Origin: Amyloporia xantha
Lineage: Eukaryota > Basidiomycota > Agaricomycetes > Polyporales > Adustoporiaceae
Reading direction: 5' to 3'
Length of the DNA: 64,000 nucleotides
Assembly (NCBI GenBank): GCA_036971615.1
Contig: JAYKKR010000012.1
Span: 744,001-808,000, forward strand
Under the pieces are notes generated by a model. The model ran no database searches, had not been told where the DNA came from, and saw nothing but the letters and a program-made list of their open reading frames with translations. How positions within the stretch are numbered: position 1 is the first letter of the stretch; every line of letters starts with the position of its first letter. The position numbers and the translations under genes are program-made. Shown piece after piece: positions 11,442-21,457 of the stretch.

Positions 11442-12038
11442 TGTAGATGGGGGTAGGGGTTCAAAGTTGAGAGTAAGGGGGAATCGAGAGTTCGACAAGA
11501 TATCAAGGGCGGTGCCACTGATGCCTTGACCACAATCGAGAACAATGCGAGAGACGATGGCCTAAGCACTGATCACGCCGACCCGATTCAGAATAATCCC
11601 TTGTTGGTTAGTTGTTCTACTCGTTTCCATAGAAAATCACACGAAGCTAAGGGCTTATGCAATCCGGCTGTCCTACTGAAATTATTGTATCGACGCGATC
11701 TATTCAAACGCTAAAGACGCTGTGGCGTTCAAACTTGATTTCCGGTACCGTCCATTCATTCAGGGATCAAGGCGAGACCATATGCGTCCGTAAGAAACAT
11801 TTCACGTCAGAATGTCTCTGGCATCTTATATTGAGATATCACAAGGAGGACTATACTTGAGCATGCGGATCCCGCAAAGACGCGCATTGGTACGCGACGC
11901 GTCGAGCACGTGAACATGGTGTACCAACGCAAATCCATTTATTATTTGAAATCACGATACATTTGGTAAGGACTTGGAAGCTGGTACTGCGAAACGATAC
12001 GTGATGTAAATCTATCAGACTGAAAGGGGACAAAAACA
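11442..12038. other. Intergenic region between member 1 and tRNA-Leu
   Basis: No coding signal. Probably contains the promoter of member 1 (minus strand). I see no strong TATA box. Confidence 0.5.
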
Positions 12039-12147
12039 TGACAAGAGTGGGATTTGAACCCACGCCTGGATACCCAGATGAGAAGACCCGCTAAGCAGGC
12101 AAGCTTTCGCTTGAGTCACACGCCTTGGACCGCTCGGCCATCTTGCC
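12039..12147 (-). tRNA. tRNA-Leu (CAA anticodon) with intron
   Basis: On the minus strand the gene starts GGCAAGATGGCCGAGCGG and ends with the T-arm GTGGGTTCAAATCCCAC and acceptor TCTTGTC plus an A discriminator. The acceptor stem pairs at all seven positions, one as G-U. CTCAAG gives a CAA anticodon. The roughly 27-nt insert immediately 3' of the anticodon, and the long variable arm (CTGG-GTAT-CCAG), match eukaryotic intron-containing tRNA-Leu(CAA). One anticodon-stem pair is not ideal. Confidence 0.88.
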
Positions 12148-12435
12148 TTAAGGTGGGAGCACGGACATACTATTTTGACCTGTCATAAATATATGAATTA
12201 GATAATTGCAATTGTCTTTTCTTGTTCTCCCTTCGTGGTTACTTGCACTTCGCTGTTGTTTCCGGTGCTATCGTTGCACTGTCAGTGAACAAGAATCGAA
12301 GGTCAGCGAAATAAATGCGAGAGACCGGCCCGAGGCAACGTTGTCACTCCTTGGACCAGTGCCGCAATGCGCATTGCCACTGGCCCCCTGCATCGCTTTG
12401 ACTATTGACTGGTCGGAGTGGCGTTGTACATCGTG

Positions 12436-12441
12436 GTATAA
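12436..12441 (+). promoter_or_regulatory. TATA-like box (TATAAG) of member 2
   Basis: About 92 bp upstream of the ATG at 12528. Members 4 and 5 have TATA boxes at comparable distances (107-112 bp). Confidence 0.45.
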
Positions 12442-12527
12442 GAAGGGACTGCCAGCCGGTGACCGCGATCTGAATTGATTCATCCCCATCAAACAAAAGC
12501 CACTGAACACCACTTGCACCCACCAAT

Positions 12528-13710
12528 ATGGACGCGTTGACTCTTCGTACCTTGTCCCGCGCACACATCCAGAAACTCGCCACGGTGCGTGGCGCTATCA
12601 GTTCTATGCCAGCACGTGTTTACGCTTTCCAATTTACAGCGCGAAAACATCAGACCTAACCTAAGGTCCGAAATAATCATCCAACGATTGCTCGCGAGGC
12701 ATCCACACGGAGTACCGCTGTGAGCACCCTTCCTAGAAAGACAGCCGTGGCGATTGGCGAATCATTCATCACCCTTTAGGTTGGAGGCAGCCACACCGTC
12801 ACCGGAGGAGATTGAGGGGAGAAGCTCAAAACGGATCAAAATCGAGCCTGTTGAAATCGACGTAAGGAGCTTATTCTCAGGTGAGACATTCTCCTTTGTT
12901 TAGAAGTGCGCCTGACATGGTAGTAGCAGGAAACCATGCGCCACAACCAACGGGATATCGATTGGATGATGTCACATTGTACAGGATGCCAGGTATACCA
13001 TGTTTCACATTGGCAATCGCACCCCAGGAGCTGACCGAACCACAGGAGCGTCGCAGGACGACGCGGGGCAACGGAAGGTCGCGGGGCTGAACGTTACTCG
13101 CCAACTGGAAACACCCCCAGAGACGGTGCCTTCCCATGAGATGGACATGATACGCGAACATGGTATGCAAGGCAGTTACACAATCACTCGATGAGGAGGC
13201 TACGTACTAATGACATAAACAGTGTGGCCATTCACGACAGAGAATGGCTTTGACCGGCAAACACCAAACGAGGCCCACAGAAGACCCCGACAGACAGCCA
13301 AGCGTAATAGGTCTAGAGGGTCAGAGACGCATGTTGGAGAGGGCGTATCCGAGCGGAGAACAAGACCCAAGGCCGAAGTCATCGGTGCCAGCAAAAAGGG
13401 CGCGCGTGCGATCCTGCGAGAGCTGAGGCGCATGGTTGACGAGGAGGAAGTCAAACAATTCCGCATGGAGGAGCTACTCGTGCTCACGAAGGAAGTCATA
13501 ATACAGCGAAACAAGTCCCAGAAGGGGCTTGAGACGCTGCGGGGAAAGAGGAAGCTGATCGAGAGACTCTACCTCTCACAGCTCAAGAGAGATGAGCGGT
13601 TGTGGGATGGCTCACGCGGATGGACCGAGGAGCCTCCGAAAGAACGACCTAGAGCAACATTTAATGGGCTCAAAATTAGAATCCCGCCGAGAAATGGGAC
13701 GCGATTGTAG
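12528..13710 (+). CDS. SAP-like family member 2
   Basis: Exon 1 (12528-12584, 57 nt) encodes MDALTLRTLSRAHIQKLAT. Exon 2 (12640-12719, 80 nt) encodes REN..PNLRSEIIIQRLLARHPHGVP. Exon 3 starts at 12780 and carries a basic RSSKRIKIEPVEID segment. Further small exons lead to the last long one (about 13222-13710). This contains the family coiled-coil block: KKGARAILRELRRMV, EVKQFRMEELLVL, GLETLRGKRKLIERLYLSQL, KRDERLWDGSRGW, then GLKIRIPPR. The frame stops just after GTRL. The DNA beyond still reads SKGKSRMSD like the other copies, so the basic tail seen in members 3, 4 and 6 seems lost by a premature stop. TATAAG lies about 92 bp upstream of the ATG. Confidence 0.75.
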
Positions 13711-13851
13711 TCGAAGGGCAAGTCGAGAATGTCAGACAGCGCCGCGAGTTGAGAACGAAGCGCTGTGGAGACAAGTCGCTGGGCGTACGGAAGCACTACT
13801 AATCTATGGCATAGACACTGAGCCATACGGATAGACTAATGTTATACCAGA

Positions 13852-15012
13852 CACTGTGCGCCTCACAGCGGTCTAAATTAGACCTCTGTTTGAGTCGTTT
13901 GACGGTTTCTTTGAAGCCGTTAAAAGGCCTGAAATGGTGAAAATAGTCCGTTTTACGTTCCACACTAACGGCCGAAAAGTTAAGCCGGTATGTTTCCGTT
14001 TTCGACCTTTCATGAAATCACTGTGCCCAGTCGAATTTAGTCCGTTTATCGATCATAATACTCACACCGTAAACGATCCAATATTCGAACAAGCAATGGT
14101 TGGCATTGCGGTATATAAACAAACTAAATTAGATTGATATTACGACTCTTTACAATACACAAATTGGATTCAAATATGCAATTGTGAAGCTACATTAGAC
14201 CCCAGCTACAATAGCACATAGAGCAGAAAGATTTACGGTCTGCGCCTGCAGGAGTAAGACGTTGTGTATAGGACAAATGAGACATGTGAAACTTCACAAT
14301 TTTGACTGATGGGTTGACACTCTCAGCATGCCCATTGCAGCCGACCTACTGCTCTAATAAACATCATTGCTCATGCCGTGTGCTACGAGTCCAGATGAGG
14401 CATGACTGGGAGGTTGATCAGTTGCGATCCGAGTTGGATGATGTAGACGTCCACGCACCAATTGTAGACCCACCTCTCAGATACTGTCCTGCACTCCATA
14501 ACGGCTGTGTTCGGTTGTGCGCGTGCGGGCATGGCACCGGTAGACTGTCTGGTAGTGTAGATGGCGTACTGTGAGTAATGTGAGGTAGGACAGCCTGTCA
14601 GTATGAGAGGACTCGAAGAATGGAAACAGGGCAAGTGCATGGCCCTATGTTGCCCTTGACAATTAGTGACAGTATGGTGTCTCTCCAGTGTGGGTGTCAA
14701 TGCACAGCGTATGACTGCGCATAGTGCATACGCTGCGCGCTGAGAACCACCAGGGGAGAGTTGGAGAGAGAGACGTACGTGGCGATGCTAGCGTTGGATG
14801 ACTCATCACAAGTGCTGCTCGGATGATCCCGTGTCTCATACATTGTGCGGCATGCACGACAACGGACGGAAAACGACTTACAAAACGACCGAAGTGGAAG
14901 GGTCGAAAATGTGTATATTTTTCGATTTCGACCAAATACAACCTTTTAGCGATCGAAAGACACTTTTCGATCCAACTACGGTTGAATTTCGGCCGCTGTG
15001 GTGCACACAGTG
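13852..15012. mobile_element. CACTA-like (CMC/EnSpm) non-autonomous DNA transposon
   Basis: A 1,161-bp element. The left terminus CACTGTGCGCCTCACAGCGG and the inverted right terminus CACTGTGTGCACCACAGCGG match at 26 of the first 33 positions. It is flanked by a 3-bp direct repeat AGA (13849-13851 and 15013-15015). CACT(A/G) termini with 3-bp target duplications are the hallmark of CACTA transposons. Both subterminal regions are rich in short repeats of the TTTTCGAC/GTCGTTTTG type. No transposase frame is visible, so it would need help in trans. It sits between family members 2 and 3. Confidence 0.75.
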
Positions 15013-15402
15013 AGACTTAATTGTAGCATATTAGCGAATAATTCGGTAGTTTTGTGATAATTTGACTATCTTACTGTTGGGCCTACACCTTCTCTGCCAC
15101 TGCGTCGGTCGGCCTATGGGTTAGAAAAAATTATCGGAGAGCTAACCAGGCCGTCAGCCTTCGTGTGACGACAGTGAACCGAGAACGCTGTTACCTCGAG
15201 CAGCTTAACGCGTCGCGTCGCGTCACGCCCGTCGGACACAGATAGGCACGTGATCGCAACGGAGGCCACACTAGTCTGTGGCTCGTTTGTGGCCAAACGC
15301 GTACAATACAACCGCCACTCCTGCCAAAGCTCGTTCAACTGTCACCTCACCTCTGCGCATCATATTTACCTGAACCAAAAAGTCAACCTCACTATTACTG
15401 AA

Positions 15403-16739
15403 ATGGACGCCGCAATCTTAGGCAAACTTCCACGGCCGGAGCTTCAAAGGCTCGCTAAAGTGAGTATTGCCGTCCACAACAACTGAGAACGTTGGCTCTG
15501 ACGCAAAACAATTCACTTACAGCGAGAGCAGATTAAAGAAATTGAAAAAAGCGACCTAATCATCAAAAATTTACTTGAAAAATACCCAGAAGGTGTTCCT
15601 CGGTACGCACCTGCTTGTCCCACTACATCTCAGGTCGGCTTACATCGTATTCACGAGTATAGCGTGAAAAAGGAAGAGCGAGCACGGAGGAAGTCGACCA
15701 GGCTTGAGAAGATGAAGATGAAGGTTGAAGAAGAGGATCAGAACGTTCCTGCGTCTGCAGGTGAGGCATACTCGGAAGGCACTGTTGATGAGCAGCTCTA
15801 ACAATGTCCTTTAATTTGGCAGGGAACGTCATCAGTCTGAAGATCACTATTCCCGCGATAACAGCGCGGCGCAGGAAAGGAGAGACATCTGAAATGCGTA
15901 ATGAAGCTGTGCGAGGTATGCACGAGTCGCCTGTAGGATGTACAGCCATTAACTGCTACAGTAGGTCCAGCGGAGGTCGTACACGAGCCACTAGTGAGCA
16001 ATCGCTCGCCACACCAGCATGTACGGCAGGTCCTTGGAGACCGCACTCTCGATAAAGAACCGGGTGCAGAAAGCACAATCAGGGGCGCGTCGAAGAAAGG
16101 TGCGCGGGGAATCCTGCGTGAATTGGCGCGGATGGTGAACCGCGATGAAGAATTGGAGTTCCGTACTACGGAGCTCTACACGGTTGTCAGAGGGGTCGCC
16201 ATTCAGGCGAAAAAAGCTGGGGAGGAGCTAGAGAAGCTGCAGGCTAAAAGAAGGCTGATTGGGAGCAAGTATACTTCTCAATTAGAGCAAGACAGCAGAC
16301 TCTGGAATGGAATCCACACGTGGAGGGAGGATGAGCAGGTGGAGCAGGAGGCATTCGAGGATGGTGAACTGGATGGCCATACGAGCGGATTGAAGATTAA
16401 AATCCCACCGCAGGTCCCCATGATGAGCTCCAAGGCGTTGGGAAAGAGAAAGGTGAGAGACTTTGGGGAGGAAAGGTACGTGTCATATCTGTGGCACCAG
16501 CTCTGGATAACGATTCACGATGATACACTTGCAGACCGACGCAGCCGACTCTTGACGAGTTTAAGGAAGGGGCGCAACGGCATGACCGCTTTATGCCAAA
16601 CATTACATTTACAAGGTTGGGAGGGCCAATTATTCCACCGGAGGAGGCCCCAATGCAGACCACATTGAACGATGAAGCGCCACCGAAGCCCAAGCGCGCG
16701 AGGATCGCGAGAGCAAAGCCACGAGCTCATAAGATGTAA
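15403..16739 (+). CDS. SAP-like family member 3 (full architecture)
   Basis: Exon 1 (15403-15459, 57 nt) encodes MDAAILGKLPRPELQRLAK. Exon 2 (15523-15602) encodes REQIKEIEKSDLIIKNLL plus KYPEGVPR. Exon 3 encodes the basic/acidic segment RRKSTRLEKMKMKVEEED. Two small exons lead into the last-but-one exon carrying the coiled-coil block: ASKKGARGILRELARMV, EELEFRTTELYTVVRG, LEKLQAKRRLIGSKYTSQL, DSRLWNGIHTW, then GLKIKIPPQ. After an intron (GTACGTG...TTGCAG) the last exon ends with a TTLNDEAPPKPKRARIARAK tail that looks like a nuclear localisation signal; TAA at 16737-16739. The SAP-like start suggests nucleic-acid binding and the coiled coil suggests self-association. Both are inferences and no function is known to me. 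Confidence 0.8.
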
Positions 16740-17063
16740 TCAGCTATCCGAGCATGTTTGTTGTCTGTGCTGTTGTATAATGGAAGGGAAATTGGATAGG
16801 ACGACTAGCGTTATAAACATCAGTCTCAGTCAATGCTTTGCGTGAAACCGGTAGAATGGGATGCCCAAGCTCCTTTCCCCTTCAATTAAGATATGGTGGA
16901 TGTCCGGGGACGATCCATAATCGTCCTCCCCCCCCCAACCTGCTGTATAAGAGCTGCGTGTCAGGCAAAACCGTGGCAAGAATGGAACACGTTAAATAAA
17001 TTTCTTGTCCTTTGTCCCTCGTGATCGGTAAGCGCTTCTCAGGTGGCCCCTGTCGAAATGGTA

Positions 17064-17069
17064 TAAAGC
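17064..17069 (+). promoter_or_regulatory. TATA box (TATAAA) of member 4
   Basis: 107 bp upstream of the ATG at 17171 and followed by GCATTGACCA, which recurs in the leader of member 5. Confidence 0.5.
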
Positions 17070-17133
17070 CACGCATTGACCAGCGCTTCATGCACTGAAC
17101 AATCTTGTACCATTTCTTCACCATCACCGTCAT

Positions 17134-17159
17134 CTGAACTTCAACGAGCCAAACATCAG
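17134..17159 (+). promoter_or_regulatory. Conserved 5' leader motif of the family (member 4 copy)
   Basis: CTGAACTTCAACGAGCC followed by AAACATC lies just upstream of the ATG. Near-identical copies are at 18574 (member 5) and, on the minus strand, at about 51248-51222 (member 6). Confidence 0.6.
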
Positions 17160-17170
17160 CATCAATGAAA

Positions 17171-18073
17171 ATGGACGCCACGACTCTTCGCACCTTGTCC
17201 CGCGCACAAATCCAAAAGCTCGCAAGGGTATGGGCCACTTCGCAGCAGTGTTTCGCCTCTTTGTCGAAGCTGACAATGACCATTCCTCCACAGCGCGAGC
17301 AAATCACAGCAAACGTAAAGACGGAAATCATGATTCGGCAGCTTGTGGCCATGTTTCCGAGTGGCGTGCCTCCGTATTTATTTATTCCCCTCCTGTCATA
17401 TAGCTGCACTGCTGACCTTTGTCCTTCTCGCATCAGCTTGGAGGAGGAAAAGCCACAACAGAGAAGATCGGCTCGCATTGAGAAAATCAAGACGACCGTG
17501 GCGGAAGAGAACCCTCCTACAGCAAGGAGCGTATCGGCAGGTGGAAGATGTCCTGTCAGATGCGTCCGACGAGATAACTGACCCTGCATCAGTAGCCAAC
17601 TGCCCGACACCAGTGAAGGGAAGACGCGTAGCGCCCCGTTCGCGGCGGGAAAAAGGGAAGGCAAAATCTTCAAAAAAATCCGTCGGAGGTATGTAAAAAG
17701 GTTAGCTTGCCGCGGCGGTGAGGGCTGACTGCAGAATAGAACAAAGGGCAGTCGAAGAGGACGTCGCGCAAGAACCGGTCGCTGGAACAAGCTCCCCCCC
17801 TGACGAAGATCACCCGTTATGCAGCGATGAGCAGGACGAGCAACCAGGTGATTATTGATACGTAACACATTAGAAGACATCCACTGAGGCGGTGACATTT
17901 TCCGTTGATCAGCAGAAAAAGCAGCGATACCACCTGTGGTAGCACCCATGGAACCATTGCCTAGGTTCAGAGGGTCGAAACGTCCACTAGAGGACGTCCC
18001 AACATGGACGACATTGGATGACAGGTCGCCACCGAAGGCCAAGCGCATGCGGGTGGCGAGGTCGAGAAAGTAG
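17171..18073 (+). CDS. SAP-like family member 4 (lacks coiled-coil block)
   Basis: Exon 1 encodes MDATTLRTLSRAQIQKLAR (57 nt). Exon 2 encodes REQITANVKTEIMIRQLVA and a MFPSGVPP end. Exon 3 encodes a basic segment (RRSARIEKIKTTVAEENPP). Further exons read KGRRVAPRSRREKGKAKSS, an acidic/Pro-rich stretch, and finally RGSKRPLEDVPTWTTLDD then SPPKAKRMRVARSRK before TAG at 18071-18073. The tail is homologous to that of members 3 and 6. The KKGAR...LREL coiled-coil block found between the linker and tail of the others is missing. It may be a deletion or an alternative paralogue form. A good TATA box and the conserved leader lie upstream, so expression is plausible. Confidence 0.7.
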
Positions 18074-18494
18074 ACGCATAAATAAAATACATAGCGGCTA
18101 CGTTTCTGAGAGAGGTCCTTCATCTTTGCTGAAGGAATTCAAGGGATTCACCAATGTAGCGGAAGTATACTTCGGTGTTGTGCTTTTCCATTCGGATTGT
18201 ATACACGAAATTCGTTCCGGTGTTACGAGCGGCCACCTTTTAGAGCGGTATGCTCTCAACAGGTATCTGCATTATCTGTTTTAATGAGCCCGAGTGTCGA
18301 ATAATATTCGATGGATTGACGGCGAGGCACAATCCTCCTTCCAGAAGCCGCTGTGAAACACCAACAGCTATTGTAGCGCAAGCATAATCAAGCCTGGTGC
18401 GGCTCATTGTGCTTTGTCTTCCGTAATGGGCATTGTTGCTTGTTGCCGTGGCCCGGCAAAATACGTGGCCGAGTGTGGCTTGCCTTCCAAAACA

Positions 18495-18502
18495 TATATA
18501 AA
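18495..18502 (+). promoter_or_regulatory. TATA box (TATATAAA) of member 5
   Basis: 112 bp upstream of the ATG at 18607. Confidence 0.55.
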
Positions 18503-18573
18503 GGGGCAGTTGGGCCACACCTCTCCTTCAACAGAACCGCATTGACCATTCATTCTTTCAACGCCACTCATCC

Positions 18574-18597
18574 TCTGAACTTCAACGAGTCAATATC
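18574..18597 (+). promoter_or_regulatory. Conserved 5' leader motif of the family (member 5 copy)
   Basis: CTGAACTTCAACGAGTCAAT immediately upstream of the ATG; matches the leaders of members 4 and 6. Confidence 0.6.
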
Positions 18598-18606
18598 TTT
18601 GGCACA

Positions 18607-19578
18607 ATGGACGCAATAACTCTTAAGACGCTTACCCGGGCTCAGATCCAGAAGCTCGCCAAGGTACGTGGGGCATCGCGCGAGTCCTGCATGATGTCGT
18701 CGTTGATTGAGACTGTTGATCCCCAGCGCGAGCATATAGCAGCCAACGCGAAGAGCGAGAATATCATCCGGCAGCTTGTTGCCAGATACCCATATGGAGT
18801 TCCCCGGTAAGGACTGCTCTTGTCTGGTGTCCCCGCAAACCCGCTGACGATGATTTTCCTTCCAATAGCTTAGGGGAAGAGAAGCGAGCGATGATGGAAG
18901 AAAGCACCCCTATCAAGAGGGTAGAGGATGTCAAAGGAAAGGGGAAGGCGCGGGAGGTGAGAAGTAACGGGCCAGGTGAGCTTTGTCTCTCGCATTATAT
19001 CGCCAACGTTTTCTGACACTGGGGCAGAGCCAAGCACGCCGAGACAAGGGCGCGCGGGGCACGTCGGATCTCAATCCGACGACGGTGCAGAGGTGGTGGC
19101 CTCATTCTTGGCAGCACTTGCCGGTAAGCTAACACTGCCAGTCTAGGTATACATATGCACTGACAGAAAACAAGTGGCTCAGGCTCAGCACTTGGCCGCG
19201 GGTCCCAGCAGGCAGTCGATAGACGCCGCAGTGCAGGAGGTGAAGAGGATGGAGCGGGATGATGCCCCGGAACGCCGCCTCAACGAGCTCCATACGCTCG
19301 CGGACGGCATCGCAAGCGAGGCGGTCAGGGCCATGGAGGGTCTGACCGAGGTGCAGAACAAGAGGAAGGTGATCGAGAGGCGCTACCTCTCACAGCTAAA
19401 GCGTGATCACCGCTTGTGGGACGGCAGGCGTGCCTGGAGGGAGGGCGAGCAGCCCGCGGAGCCTGTGCCGCAGAAGCAGACCAGCGGATTCAAGATTAGA
19501 ATCCCGGCGCGGGCGGCGGGGCAGAGCTCCGAGGCCCGAGGAAAGAAAAGGGCGGCGGATGACATGGACGCGTGGTGA
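18607..19578 (+). CDS. SAP-like family member 5
   Basis: Exons: 18607-18663 (MDAITLKTLTRAQIQKLAK), 18727-18806 (REHIAANAKSENIIRQLVA, YPYGVPR), 18869-18975 (EEKRAMMEEST.. basic), 19028-19123, and a last exon from 19175. The last exon has a shortened coiled-coil block: AAVQEVKRMERDD, ERRLNELHTLADGI, LTEVQNKRKVIERRYLSQL, KRDHRLWDGRRAW, then GFKIRIPARAAGQ. The frame stops after MDAW, or one codon earlier if the GTGAGT donor is used, because the splice then creates TGA. Either way the basic PPK.KR tail is lost. It lies upstream of hydrolase B in the same orientation. Its 3' part is copied again at 20546. Confidence 0.78.
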
Positions 19579-20545
19579 GTATTGTTCTACAATGACGCTT
19601 CTGCCAGCAAGTCCGCTAATGAATGCGATGTAGACCGGTCGACGCGGACTAATAGGGGGCTGCAGAAGCAGTCGAGGTGGTCCACTGTTTCCACAACATG
19701 ACTTCCCAACTCTCCCAGCGGGGAGCCCCTAGCAATCTTCGCAGAGTCTTTGGAGGTTTGAGCGCAGCGACGGATTCCCCTCCTCCAATACCTCATGCAT
19801 TACCAAGAAATTCCCCAGTGATCTAGCTATTCTGGCATGCATCGCGGGTGGAAGTCCAGACGTGCATCAGCGACGAGATCGGCGCAGCAAACGCGGAGAC
19901 AATGGATCTTGACGATATCTCGACCCCTGCTGCCAATGAACAGAATCGGCCAGCCGTCGTCAGACATCTAGTGCGAGGATAACCAACAGCATTGGGTACC
20001 AAGGAGTCGCAAGGATGCCTAACTCACTTGGCACATCCCACGTGCATATTGAGGTGCGTATCCTGTACCGACGAGCTTCGAATGAGACTGAACTTGATAC
20101 AAACAGGTTGCAAGCCTCCCAAGCACACGAAATTACCTATACCTACGGTACAACCTGATTCGTGTAGTATATATGTACCCATAGTGTCGATTTCTGCCTT
20201 GCCTTAAGCTGGGAGTCGTCTTATGCCAAAATTGGAGTCCAGCGTGTTCGACTTGCGGGTCAGGTGTATGCTGTGAACCGTGACTGCGATGCTCTGCGAT
20301 CTTGCCGCGCTTGATCATGCCTGATCGTACTCTGCATGCGCGTCGGTTACAGGTGTCGCTGTCAACTTCATAAACCGTATCATTCAGTGTCAGCTACAAC
20401 GACCATCAGTGTCTTAGTCTTCCAAGTTGGAACCTAAGTGCCCATAAGAGTGCTTTAAACTCACTTAGGTATCCTAGGGTTTGCCTGCGGTGAGTGCACA
20501 GACTGGAACTTCCCAGGGTGCCCATCGATGAATACTTCTGAGTGG
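19490..20545 (+). repeat. Tandem segmental duplication, unit 1
   Basis: Begins in the KIRIPARAAGQSS coding segment of member 5 and ends near the CTTCTGAGTGG at 20545. The same order of landmarks recurs in unit 2: CGGCGCGGGCGGCGGGGCA, CCAGCAAGTCCGCTAATGAA, GACGAGATCGGCGCAGCAAA, GAGGTGCGTATCCTGT, CTTCCAAGTTGGA, GAACTTCCCAGGG. Confidence 0.75.
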
Positions 20546-20640
20546 ATCAAAATACCGGCGCGGGCGGCGGGGCAAAGCTCCGAGGCTTGGGGACAGAAAA
20601 GGGCAGCAGATGGCATGGACGCGGGGTGAGTATGGTTCCA
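20546..20640 (+). pseudogene. Truncated 3' fragment of family member 5
   Basis: Reads KIPARAAGQSSEAWGQKRAA followed by DGMDAG and the same GTGAGTATG donor-like sequence as the end of member 5. There is no upstream module, start or coiled coil. It was created by the tandem duplication. Confidence 0.8.
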
Positions 20641-21420
20641 TAACGACACTTCTGCCAGCAAGTCCGCTAATGAATGCGATGTAGACCACTTGATGCAGAC
20701 CACGGAAGTCCGAGCATGCGCCAGTGACGAGATCGGCGCAGCAAACGCGAGGATGGTTCTTGATGATGTCTTGACCTCTAGTGTCAATCAACATAACCGA
20801 CTAGGCGACATCATTGCGATGAGCCGTCCATGAGATGTAGCCCATTAGGAAACTTCAAGAGTGGTCTTCGTGACTTCATCGGGTGCAAGGGTGTCTAACT
20901 CACTTGACAGATTCCGCGTGCATGGTGAGGTGCGTATCCTGTCGTGCAAGCTTCGAATAAAGTCCAACACTGAGCAAACAGATTGTTAGCTTCGCAAGCT
21001 GGGCTGAGACATACGAAAACACATATACCTGCGGTACAAACGCTCCCCCTTCCTCCCACACACATAGTCACACACATAGTAAATAAGAGACCGTGCGTGA
21101 TATGTGTGCCATATACTATGGATTTCTGAGAGCAAGGAGTCGTCAAAGGTAGTGTGGTCGAAGTGTGAGGCGATCTTAGGCCCCTTGCGCCTAGCGCCTG
21201 AGGCTCGGCGTCGGCTCGGTGCCCTATGTCAGTACCAACTCAGCTGGAGGTACCGTCACCAGTACCCTTGCCGAGTATGACGACTATCAGTGTCTCAGTC
21301 CTCCAAGTTGGACCCTCAGTGCTTATAAGAATGCACTAAACTCACTAAGGCTATCCTATTAGCAGCACGAACTTCCCAGGGCGCTCATAGTCTAGATCAT
21401 ATATACTTCTGCGCTCGAGC
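20546..21420 (+). repeat. Tandem segmental duplication, unit 2
   Basis: A diverged direct copy of unit 1 with indels; it lacks roughly 200 bp present in unit 1. It ends about 40 bp before the ATG of hydrolase B. Confidence 0.75.
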
Positions 21421-21457
21421 GTCGCTGATGTGACGTGGACACTCATTTGACTGCTTG

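Noticed and set aside
16882..18123. 413-codon minus-strand open frame
   Set aside because: Lies antisense to family member 4, whose exons match relatives and whose splice sites are consensus. The translated antisense sequence has no recognisable domain.
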